Part shown: positions 54,735-63,734 of the stretch, one piece after another | How the letters are laid out: each line of letters begins with the position of its first letter | Position numbering within the stretch: position 1 is the first letter of the stretch | Assembly (NCBI GenBank): GCA_001972305.1 | Contig: BDDD01000174.1 | Location: forward strand, 306,331-370,330 | Direction: 5' to 3' | DNA length: 64,000 nucleotides | Source of the DNA: Cephalotus follicularis | Lineage: Eukaryota; Streptophyta; Magnoliopsida; Oxalidales; Cephalotaceae | The notes under the pieces: generated by a model | The model's database searches: none | Seen by the model: the letters and a program-made list of their open reading frames with translations, nothing else | What the model was told of the DNA's origin: nothing | Made by a program: the position numbers and the translations under genes

Positions 54735-55724
54735 GAAGCTTGAATCGTCACTATCACACCATGTAGCCATCATTGCTTTCTTCTTCTTGGAGTGCTCTTT
54801 GTTCTTCTTCAACTTGGGACAATCACTATTGTAGAGTCCCGGTTTGTTGCACTTATAGCAAATCACTTCTTTCTTTCTTGATTCTCCCTTTTAAAGATTC
54901 TTCTTGAAAGGCTTCTTTCCTTGTTGTCTCTTGTTGGAGAGAAACTTCTTGAACTTTCTTGTGATTAGGGCCATCTCTTCATCTTCATCACTCACATCTT
55001 CATTCTCCTCTTTTAAGGCTCTAAATGCAAAAGTTTTCTTCTTTTTGGTCTCCTCACTTTCATGGTTCTTCATTGCGGTCTCATGCGTCATCAAAGACCC
55101 AAGGAGCTGCTCGAATGGGAGAGTTGTGAGGTCCTTAGCTTCCTCAATTGCTGTCACCTTTGGTGTCCAGCTTTTTGGAAAACATCTCAAAATCTTTCTA
55201 ACAAGTTCTTGGTTAGGATAGCATTTTCCAAGATATTTAAAAGAATTAATGATAGTAGTAAAACGAGTAAACATATCACTAATACTCTCATCATCATGCA
55301 TCATAAACAGTTCATATTGACGTGCAAACATGCTTATTTTTTACTCCTTAACTTGGTTGGTACCTTCATAGGTAACCTCCAATAAGTTTCACATTTCTTT
55401 TACGGAGTCATATGAGGATATACGATTGAATTCAACCGCATTAACAGCACAAAATAGAACATGTTTGGCATTTGAATTGAGTTGAAGCAATTTGAGATCA
55501 TTGTCATCAAACTCATTTTCAGGTTTAGGGGTAACCACCCCTTTTACAGTTTTAGAGGGAACTTTGGGACCATTAACTATAAAGGTTTCATAATTGGTAG
55601 TGTAGTGATTGAATGACTATAGACATTTTGGTTTTTCAAAAGCTATAATTGTCCCATCAAAGTAAGGAGGTCTAGTTATTGAAGAACCTTCAACCCTCAT
55701 ATTGAGATTCATTGAGCTTACCAT
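54735..55724 (-). pseudogene. Copia element 1 gag, N-terminal part
   Basis: ATG 55,724 (MVSSMNLNMRVEGSSITRPPYFDG) with a frameshift soon after. The main frame 55,331-54,891 carries the capsid blocks CYPNQELVRKILRCFPKSWTPK and LTTLPFEQLLGSLMTHET. The zinc knuckle near 54,850 reads C-Y-K-C-N-K-P-G-L-Y-N-S-D-C, so its His is changed to Leu. It ends at the TCATT duplication and continues at 18,899. A stop lies near 54,890. Confidence 0.82.
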
Positions 55725-55763
55725 GGATCTTTATATCTTTAACAATTAAGAACAATAACATAA

Positions 55764-55778
55764 CTCGCTCTGATACCA
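55764..55778 (-). other. Primer binding site of copia element 1
   Basis: The minus strand reads TGGTATCAGAGCGAG, two bases inside the LTR edge at 55,781. tRNA-Met type, as in element 2. Confidence 0.9.
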
Positions 55779-55780
55779 AT

Positions 55781-57017
55781 TGAAGGTCCAATAGGGCAAC
55801 CCAAGAGGGGGGTGAATATGGTTCTTAGGCAAAATTAAAACTTTTTATAATTAGGCACAACAATGTAAAACTTAAAGCAACAGTTCAATATAAAATGACT
55901 ATAAGCAAAAATATAAGTAAAGAGAAAGATTAAGAGATTTTGCAAACATGGTTTAGAGTGGTTCAGCCAAACTCTTGCCTGCGTCGACTTTTCTCAAGGT
56001 CCTCCTTGAGTTTCTACTAGACTCCTACTAGTAAACTTGATCTAAAATCAAACACCTCACAAATTTAGTGATTGACCACAATCACTAGTAAGTAATTCTA
56101 CCTAGAATTCTTACTCTCTCACTCTAGGGTATGACTAAACCTTTACAATTTTCCTTACTAATTTGAGAAAGAGTTTATGATTACAAAGGATAACCTCTAC
56201 AGGGATTGATTTTTCAAATTGTAATTCATAGAATATAGCTTTATAAAGTTTGTAAATAAAAGCAGAGTTCGTTTTTTTGAAATGTTGAGCATGAAGATTG
56301 AAATCTTGTGTATATGAGAGTTTTAGTTTTTGCTCTTTTTTAAAGTATTCTTTAGCTTCAAATGGGTCTTCTATTAATACTTGAAGCCTCAATTTTACCA
56401 TTGCAAGAAGTTGTAGGCAGTATGGGAATGATTTGCTTTTTGGAGCGTGCTCAAAACTAACCGTTATGTGTGTCAGACGGGTTTGGGCGTCAATGATTAC
56501 AAATGGCGTTGAAGCAAATTTCCTTGGTGTTGACACCTTTCTTGTTATGCGTTAACAATTATAGCTTATGTTTGAGTTGAGCAACTTTTGGCGTTGACAA
56601 CTACGAATAGCATTGACGCAAATGTCCTTGGTGTTGACACCTTTCTTGTTGCACGTTAACGACTATAGCTTCTGTTTGAGTTGGCAACTTTTGGCGTTGA
56701 TGACTACGACTAGCGTTGACGCAAATGTCCTTGGTGTTGACACCTTTCTTGTTGCCCGTTAACGACTATAGCTTCTGTTTGAGTTGAGCAACTTTTAGCG
56801 TTGACGAAAATCATCCTAAAGCCTAGAATTCATGCGCAAGCCTAGCGCGTTAACGCCAATAATATTGGCGTTGACGCCAATAATCCTGATATGCATAATT
56901 TGGCCTATTTTAACTGCAACTTGACTTGTATGATTTATTTAATCAATCATTCACATCAATAAACAATTTAGGTGCTTTGTTATCATCAAAACCAGGATTG
57001 TAACACAAGTGTCAACA
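55781..57017 (-). repeat. 5' LTR of copia element 1
   Basis: On the minus strand TGTTGACACTTGTGTTAC (57,017) to CTATTGGACCTTCA (55,781), 1,237 bases. The GTTGAC/GTTAAC array at about 56,485-56,880 has 103-104 base spacing and includes a perfect GCGTTAACGC. The TATA-like site of the 3' LTR (GTATAAATAGA) is changed here to GTATTAATAGA. Confidence 0.9.
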
Positions 57018-60000
57018 ATTAGGAAGGAGTTGACATGGATGGATGTCGTAGTAATCACGAATCTCAAAGACGAACTCGAGTGTCAGGAACCTAAACCCCG
57101 TATTCAATGTCTCCACGTAAAAATTAAAAGCCCCTGGAACACATTGAGGAATACGGAACCCCCATGGAAGCACCTCCATCATGATGATGTCGGGAACATG
57201 GTAATTGAGTCTCAACTGCTCGAGCCGGCCATCTGTAATTTCATATTCAATCATCTGCATAGCGTGTTCCTCAGTAACTTACTAGACACCCACGTTAGAG
57301 ATATCTGTAATGACCCAGGTCCAATTTGGGTATTGGACTTTGTTTGTTTTGGGCCTTAGAATTTTTCTTTTGGATAAAAGGAGTTTGGGCCTTGGCTTGG
57401 TTTGGACTTTAAGGGTTGGGCTGGTTGGTTTTTGGCTTTAGTGTTGTTTGGTTTGTTGATATTACGTGCGTTTTGGTTGTAATGTATGGGTGGTCTGCAC
57501 ATGGGTGTGGCAGGTTGTGTAAGGAATTACAGAGTCCCATCTTTTCAAGAACACACTTCCTTCATGTCAAGGAGCCGTTGTTTCATTCCTTGTGCCAGAA
57601 ATGTTGAGGACGCCAGAAGTGAGTAGTTGAGAGAGGTGTTAGTTCTTTGTGCCTTTCTTCTTTTCTTCTGAAGTTTTCCTTTGGCGAAGATGAGTTTTGC
57701 TTGGAGAACGAGATCCTTGTGTTCGTAGAGGTGAGCTCTTCCTTCTTCGTCTTCTTTCCTCTATTTGTTCGGCAATGTGCATGCCAACCTCCCGTTTACG
57801 GTGGAGTCAGAGATGATGGTGGTTATCGTGGTGCTCCATGGTGGAATGTTAAACATTGTGGATGGTCAGGGTGACTATCCTAGGCGGCGATCATGCATTG
57901 AATGTTACATGCATGTTTTCCCTCTGTTTTTGTTACAGACTATGCTAAGTCTGTGTTCTTTGTTCTTGTAGCTAGGAGCCGAGCATTGATCCTGAGCTAT
58001 AAGAAGAGGTATGGTGGAGAGCGGATAAGTGGTGAGTGAGACATTCCTTCTTTTATCTTGAAATAGTTGAGAGCCTTAAGCTTAATGTGTGTCCTCAGGT
58101 TTTATGTTATTTCCTTCCATGGTGTCTTTGTCTTGGGAGTCGTTTCTTACTTGTTTTGACATATTCTTTTCATTTGATATTGATTTCTGAGCTGGTGAGC
58201 TTGAGGTTTTGGTTGATATTTCCCCTTGTTTTATCTTGTTTATATATGTCATAACTTTTTCTTGATACCATGTGTTGTTGAGTACGGATACTGGATACTG
58301 GGGACCGTGATGACCGATGGTATGTTTTTTATGGGATTCCCGATGTGAGATGGTCTGTGCGGTGATTCACTGACCTTCCATTCGAAGTTCTCATACACGA
58401 TAGCTGATGAGCGTGGTGCCTTGTGGTGATTCGCTAGCCCCTCAGTTGATGTTCGTGATCTGCTTGCCTCCCAGAGGATGGGTTCGACACTGATTAGTCG
58501 GCACCTCTGGTGGAAGGCCAAGACTTGTGGCTCTCTGTATCGATACATGGCAGGTGGTGCACTCCTTGTAAGCCTATGATCTTCTTCTCCAGTTAGGGAC
58601 TATTGAGATTTGCTGCCATGAAACTCGGCGCCAGCAGATTTATGGATTTTGGCCCAGGTGAAAGGCCGAGGTGGGTTTTTGTAATGTGATAGGTACCAGT
58701 AGTCCTCTGATCAATTGATCCCTGGAGTTTTTGATCCTTTGTTAGGTCCTCGGGAAATTGGGTTTGAACGCCTTGCTTTATTTCTATCTCTCATACTATT
58801 GTTTTATAGCATTGTTGATATATGTATCCTTGCTATCTTTATATACTCCAACTTGTCTATTGATTCTTGTTGAGTGTCATTGGATGGTTGGCCGAGGTGA
58901 GCTTGTTGGCCAGTTGGGCATAACCTTTTGCTCAGCGTCCAGTGTCATCGGGCGTTAAGGAATGCTTTCTCTCCCCTCTCACTATTCTTTGGACTAATCC
59001 CCTCCCAGGTTGTTGTTTTGCAGCTGAGGAAGCAGGTGAAGCCTTCCCGACATCGGACCCCGTTAAGGACTTGTTGCGAGGTAGACCAAGGAGTTATCTC
59101 TTCCCCTGGCCTTCTCAGCTAGTTCCCTTCATGCATATGGGGCATACTTTTGGGGTTATGTTTTGGGTTGTTTTGTAATCTTTTGTAAACTTGTATATGA
59201 ACCTTGGGAGAATTTGGTGTATAGTTTCTCTTTTTATAAGATGATGATTCCTTTATGCTATGGAGAATTATTCTTTCCTCAGTATCTTTACCTTGATGAT
59301 GCTTGTTGTTTTAGGTTGTTTAGACCCCTTTTACCGAGCTCCCGATGTGAGATGTGGATAAATGTTGTGTTTGGAGACGATGGTTAGGCTCTGTTTGACC
59401 TTAGATGTGACCTAGGCGCATGGCAGGCTTCCTCGGCGGGAGGCCAGACCATCACGATCGTTGCCGAGGATGACCCTGGTCCTAGGAAATAGAAGTCATA
59501 CCACTAAGTTAGTGTGCAGCCCAAGGACTTGGGGAGTCCTCGGACTTGGTGTGTCCTCGGGCACTTTGGTGTCCTTGGGCATTTCGGGTTCCTTGGCCAT
59601 CCGCGGATGCCTAATTCGTGTTGAGGCCCAAGTGCTTGGGAGTTTATTGCCGAGGTAAAGAGTTGTAGTGTTTGGCTCCTCGGGCTTTTGGTAGACCTTG
59701 GTGTTTGGCTGAGCACGTACAGGGCGCATGTGGGGTTCCTCGTGCTTAAGTGAAATTGTGAGTTTTGGCTCCGCGGTGATTTCTTTGAGTCCTCAGCCCT
59801 TTTCTTGGGACACAACATGGTATCGCGTGTTCCTTGCTCTGGCTTTCACGTCGGGCTTTTGTGTTTTAGATGCCTGGAGCCTTTTGCTCGGCACTTTTGT
59901 TGAGTGGTTTTTTTAGAGGGTTGTTGGCAGGTGTGCCATCCCCGGCATAGCTCGTGTCCCCAAGTGTTTCCGGAACGGGTCCTGTTAATATCCACCTCGT

Positions 60001-60226
60001 GCAGTTGGTGGTTTGGGCGAACGATCGGGTCAATCAGTTTCTCTACTCCACGCTGATCGTAGTTCGCAGTAGCCACGAAATATGGAATCGCTTCACTGGC
60101 TCAATTGGAAGGCTCAAACGCGTCGTCAAGAAACCTCTCCCCAACCTCTCCTTCTTAGTCCATTTCCCCTGCCTCTTGCTCAAACATCGTGTCCAACACA
60201 ATAAGGACCTCATTAGGTGAAGACAT
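57018..60226 (-). pseudogene. Antisense ORF remnant resembling the putative gypsy-type transposon (Transposase_28) family
   Basis: A minus-strand frame from ATG 60,226 to about 57,018, split by the solo LTR 57,306-59,987. The left piece (57,260-57,018) reads QLRLNYHVPDIIMMEVLPWG, IPQCVPGAFNFYVETLNTGF and DYYDIHPCQLLPN, the pattern of plant gypsy-associated Transposase_28-type proteins. The right piece (60,226-59,993) is acidic with two stops, and two more stops lie just after the junction. In some Tat elements an extra ORF is encoded antisense to gag-pol next to the 3' LTR. The LTR-like sequence to the right with a plus-strand TATA fits that layout. The assignment is by pattern memory only. 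Confidence 0.5.
57306..59987 (+). mobile_element. Solo LTR, TSD ATATC
   Basis: TGTAATGACCCAGGTCC to AACGGGTCCTGTTA (2,682 bases) with perfect ATATC duplications at 57,301-57,305 and 59,988-59,992. The start is of the gypsy TGTAATGACCC type; the end lacks the usual CA. The antisense ORF reads across it once it is removed. Near 59,520-59,660 it contains roughly 20-base-spaced variants of cctcgggcxctttggtg. ORFs inside it are not recognisable proteins. Confidence 0.75.
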
Positions 60227-60394
60227 ACCTAGAAGGTAAAAATGGAGGCGTCCATTTAGAAATTTTGAGGAATAAAACTTTAAAGAAAGTGATGGAAGCG
60301 AAGTGAGGTCAAAATCCAAGGCAAGGACTTATATAAGCTAGAGAGAATGCCTCAATAACGGTAAACCAATGTCACAATAGCACAAGATCGTCAA

Positions 60395-60980
60395 TCCAAC
60401 CTACTCGAATCACACATGAATCCGAGGATGGCTCTCATTTCTCCAATGGTCAGTCCAGTAAGGGACCCAAGATCATCAAGCAAACCTCCTCGGATCACAC
60501 ATGAATCTAAGGACGGTTCTTGAATCTCTCAAGGTCGGTCCAATAAGGGACCCAAGACCGTGAGCAAACTTCCTCAGATCATGCATGAATTCGAGGACGG
60601 CTCTTGCATCTTCGGTGGTCGATCTAGTAAAGGACCCAAGAACCTCCTCAAATGACGCATGGATATGAGGATGGCTCTCACATCTCTAATGGTCGTCTAG
60701 TAAAGGACCCAGGATTGCGACCAAACCTCCTCGAATCACGCATGAATCCGAGGATGACACTTACTTCTCTGTTGGTCAGCAAACCTCCTCGGATCACGCA
60801 TGAATCCAAGGATGGCTCTTACTTCTCCAGTGGTCAATCCAATAAGGGACCCAAAGTCACCGAGCAAACCTCCTTAGAGCACGCATGAATTTGAAGACGA
60901 CACTTACTTCTCACGTGGTCGGCCTGAGGAAAGACCCGAGAATGCCAAGCGAACCCCCTCAAAACACCCATGAATTCGAA
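60395..60980. repeat. About 80-bp tandem array with CTCGGAT...ATCCGAG hairpins
   Basis: Eight or so units, each with cctcctcggatcacgcatgaatccgaggatgg or a decayed form, at about 60,400, 60,486, 60,567, 60,645, 60,727, 60,785, 60,868 and 60,946. Each is followed by a ttctccagtggtcagtccagtaagggaccc-like spacer. The best copies form a 7-base inverted repeat around a 9-base loop. Spacing is irregular (58-86 bases). Confidence 0.85.
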
Positions 60981-61386
60981 GATGATCCTTGCTTCCTTGA
61001 AGCTCTACTGAATAGGAAAACAAATGGTCACCTCTGGGCCTAAGAGCGACCCACATTTCCCTTGCGATAAATGCGACTAAAGATTCATCTGGAAAAAGAA
61101 AACAACACCTCCCTTGAGAGAGGGGCACGCAAGATGACCCTAGATGTTGCTCGTCTTCAAAGTGCTATGTCCTCAGGGATCCCCACTCATTAGTGAGTAT
61201 GTCCTAGTACGAGACTTGCTAACAACGAGGACGTCCTCATCTTTTCCCTAGTCCCAAGGACGCCAACTCCTCCTTTTTCCTCAAGGTCCCTTCACGTCAG
61301 GGATTCCCTATGCCCTCACAACATCAGTCCCTCTTGACATGGGCAATAAAGCAGAGTTACAGAGGTCATAATGACCCTTGGGCTTA

Positions 61387-61396
61387 CTATAAAAGG
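61387..61396 (+). promoter_or_regulatory. TATA box of the Tat-like LTR
   Basis: CTATAAAAGG in a local gain of G+C, 100-odd bases before the tgacttagacatcagag stretch. The position fits a core LTR promoter. Activity cannot be judged. Confidence 0.5.
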
Positions 61397-61620
61397 CGTA
61401 ATGATACGCTTTCCAATGTAGATTATATCTTTACACGCTTTCTCTCTTAATCCGCTCTCTGTATCTCTCTTTAAGTGACTGACTTAGACATCAGAGAGTA
61501 GTTATAGAGGAGAGCTTTGGGCCTACCCTCTGACCAACTCTTGTGGTCGTAGGACGCCTCCCCGTGGGAAGATCAATCTACCAGCTACAAAGAGACACCA
61601 GCAAAAAACCACCCACATCA

Positions 61621-61771
61621 TATTTAATTAGTCAATAATGGGATACTTAATTGCCCAGATATTTACTTTCTATGATTATTATTTGTGATTTTATTACTAT
61701 TTAGTGAATATCATATATTAAATAAAATTAACGTTAATAAGTTTATTGGGTACTATAAATAAATGAAAAAA
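61621..61771. other. AT-rich intergenic sequence
   Basis: No gene or recognisable element. It marks the change from retrotransposon DNA to unique-looking gene-flanking DNA. Confidence 0.6.
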
Positions 61772-62011
61772 AATTTATTTTTGGTCACCAACTTATATGG
61801 ATGATTTCAATTTGACATCTTGTATTTAAAATCTTCCAATTTGACATCTATAGTGTCGAAATCTTGTTATTTTAGCTTCTATTTTAACGGTTCCTTAACA
61901 GCATGCTAACGGAGACGAGAAATTAAAATTACTAATGTCAACTTGAAACTGTTTACATGTGAGATGCTAAATTGAAATCAATCATATAAATTGAAAAACA
62001 AAATGAAATTA
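61772..62011. mobile_element. Candidate MITE with about 49-bp terminal inverted repeats
   Basis: The left arm 61,772-61,820 (contains accaacttatatggatgatt) and the reverse complement of 61,963-62,011 (contains aatcaatcatataaattg) align over about 49 bases with about three quarters identity, including a run over tgatttcaattt. The element is about 240 bases with no ORF, the form of a small non-autonomous DNA transposon. No clear target duplication; superfamily not assigned. Confidence 0.6.
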
Positions 62012-62556
62012 TCTCTCTGGTATGCTCTCGTGCAAGAGCTAGAGACAAAGGGTGGTGAGAAGTGAATCGCTTCGTGAAAATTTATAACATACAGAAACGT
62101 TTGAAACAAAATGAAACATATGTACGAAAAAAAAAGGCTATCATGTTATTTACTTATCTTGATTGATTGGCTTCATTTAACTGCTATATGTTGCACAAGA
62201 ATTTATTGTTCTCGTTTTATCTTGGTAGGTTTTCTTTTTTCTTTTTGATAAAATATAGTGTTTCCTTTGTTATGTATATATTTTTCAAACAATATTTGCC
62301 TTAATGCTGTTGTGATAAACTTTTTTATACTCACAAATATTTTATCGATCTATAATTTATAGTTAATAAATCTAATCGTTGGATTTTAAGATATATCTAT
62401 GTAGATTATATATGTTAAATTTAAAATATATTAAATATCTTTAATTATTATATTTACACAATAATTTTTAATCATTATATGAATATCTAAGAATAAAATA
62501 AAATATTTATAGATATCTAACTGATTTAAAAATTTGTATAAATAATTTATATTGAT
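62012..62556. other. AT-rich intergenic sequence
   Basis: Very AT-rich, with many tata/atat runs and no supported ORF. I see nothing specific in it. Confidence 0.6.
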
Positions 62557-63180
62557 AGTAGGGACGGCAATTTTCCTTGCTGCGCTCCCCTCGCTTCCTT
62601 CCGCTTCAAATGGGGTAGAGAATCTCCGCTCCGTTTAAGGATTGGAGTAGGGGTGGGGGAAAAATATGCCCCACAAGTGGGGGTGGGGAGGGAGCAAAGC
62701 AAGTGTTTTCCACGCTTCTCTCCGCCCTGTCCCGCTTCACCCCGCTTCGCCTTTATATATTTTATTACATATATAATATATCAATAAATGAATTTCTCAA
62801 AATATTATTGTTATATTATATCTAAGATTTATTGTAATATGTATTTATGTATAACAAATACATATAATCTTTTTTTTCTTAAAATTTAAGCATATTAATA
62901 TGTGAGTGTTTAAAAATAAAAGAAACTACTAGTCATTTAGTTGTGTTTAGCTTATACATCCATGAGATTAGGGATGTCGATGATGTAGATCGAAACAGAT
63001 TTTGTCATCCCCAGTCCCGTCCCTGCCCCAACCCCCGTCAAAGAAATGGCTTCCCGCCTCTGCCCCGCCCCATCCCGTCATGGAGAAAAGAAACTTCGTC
63101 CCGTCCCCGCTCCGCTCTTTGGTGAGGTGGGAACAAAGATTGCAAAATCCGTTCCGATTCACCACGTTGTCATCCATAAT
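62557..63180. repeat. Pair of degenerate CCCGCCCC-type low-complexity elements
   Basis: Two G+C-rich patches, 62,557-62,760 (starts agggacggcaa; many ccgct/ggggtgggg words) and about 62,966-63,180 (agggatgtcgatg to gttgtcatcc; cccgtccctgcccc, ccccgccccatcccg), separated by AT-rich DNA. Such agggatg-ccccgccccgtccc-catccct patches are frequent as small dispersed repeats near plant genes. The ORFs here (for example 62,943-63,125) are low-complexity artefacts. Confidence 0.45.
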
Positions 63181-63669
63181 TAATATAATTTGAAATCTAA
63201 TCATTACATTTATTAAATATGAATCATTAAAAAAATGAAATAGGGGGAATTCAGCGAGTATTATTTTCAATTTTTTTTCCAAAAATTCGCATTAATTAAG
63301 ATAACTGTTGTTGAATTTGTTAATTGGTTAAGGAGATATAAATGACATAATGTGTGACGTAACTAATCAACTTTCTTCCAACATTCTCCTGTTTTGATAG
63401 AGTCAGATCGGCGAGATTTTAGCTAAGTTGTCCATCAACAACTTTCTTTCAACATTTTAAATATCCATTTATATAAAATTCACTGAGCAACCCCCGGATT
63501 AATTAGTTTTCACGTTAAGCAACTAACCTATCAGTGGGAACAGAGACGGATATAATTCACCCGACTTCAACGCCTATTTTTAGGTAAGCAGTAGCATCTT
63601 AAAAAGTCCAAAAAAAGGAAAAAAATTTCAACCCAAATGAATCTACAACAACTCGATATGAGTTGTAAA
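63181..63669 (+). promoter_or_regulatory. Upstream region of the reductase gene
   Basis: About 490 bases between the GC-rich repeat and the core promoter, AT-rich and without an ORF. I see no site I can name with confidence. Confidence 0.4.
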
Positions 63670-63734
63670 TAAATATAAATATTCTCTTATAGTATTACTA
63701 AACTCACATTAAAAGTGATCAGAGAGAGAGAGAG
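63670..63734 (+). promoter_or_regulatory. Core promoter and 5' UTR of the reductase gene
   Basis: A TATA-like AAATATAAAT lies at 63,671-63,680, about 55 bases before the ATG, which implies a short leader. The leader ends in an (AG)7 run, 63,721-63,734/5, that reaches directly into the start codon context. GA-rich leaders are common in plant genes. Transcription start not determined. Confidence 0.5.

Larger units (their letters stand above)
6622..57017 (-). mobile_element. Copia element 1 (SIRE/Maximus-like), split by nested insertions
   Basis: A minus-strand Ty1/copia element scattered over about 50 kb. 5' LTR 55,781-57,017; PBS 55,764-55,778; gag 55,724-54,735 continuing at 18,899-18,281; protease, integrase, RT and RNase H from 18,280 to 15,150; spacer; envelope-like ORF 14,629-14,547 and 12,142-11,041; 3' region; 3' LTR 7,737-6,622. 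Without the insertions it is about 9.3 kb, normal for SIRE/Maximus. The split is supported because gag reads across the gap 54,735/18,899 and the envelope-like ORF reads across 14,547/12,142. All genes carry frameshifts or stops, so it is dead. Its right end abuts a Tat-like remnant at 57,018. Confidence 0.8.
60230..61620 (+). repeat. LTR-like end of a Tat-type gypsy remnant
   Basis: Features of a plus-strand LTR: an upstream tandem array (60,395-60,980), TATA box CTATAAAAGG at 61,387-61,396, then the downstream stretch tgacttagacatcagagag and a gaccaactcttg segment, similar to the post-TATA region of plant Tat LTRs. No primer site follows the right edge, so it would be a 3' or solo LTR. Both edges are uncertain. 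Confidence 0.5.

Noticed and set aside
57306..57650. Possible host gene start after 57,306
   Set aside because: TGTAATGACCC plus ATATC duplications identify an LTR, and no continuous coding frame follows.
59461..59818. ORFs on both strands in the CCTCGGG repeat region
   Set aside because: Repeat-driven open frames on both strands; no recognisable domain.
62943..63282. ORFs near the reductase gene
   Set aside because: Low-complexity CCCGCCCC patch; no homology pattern and frames on both strands.
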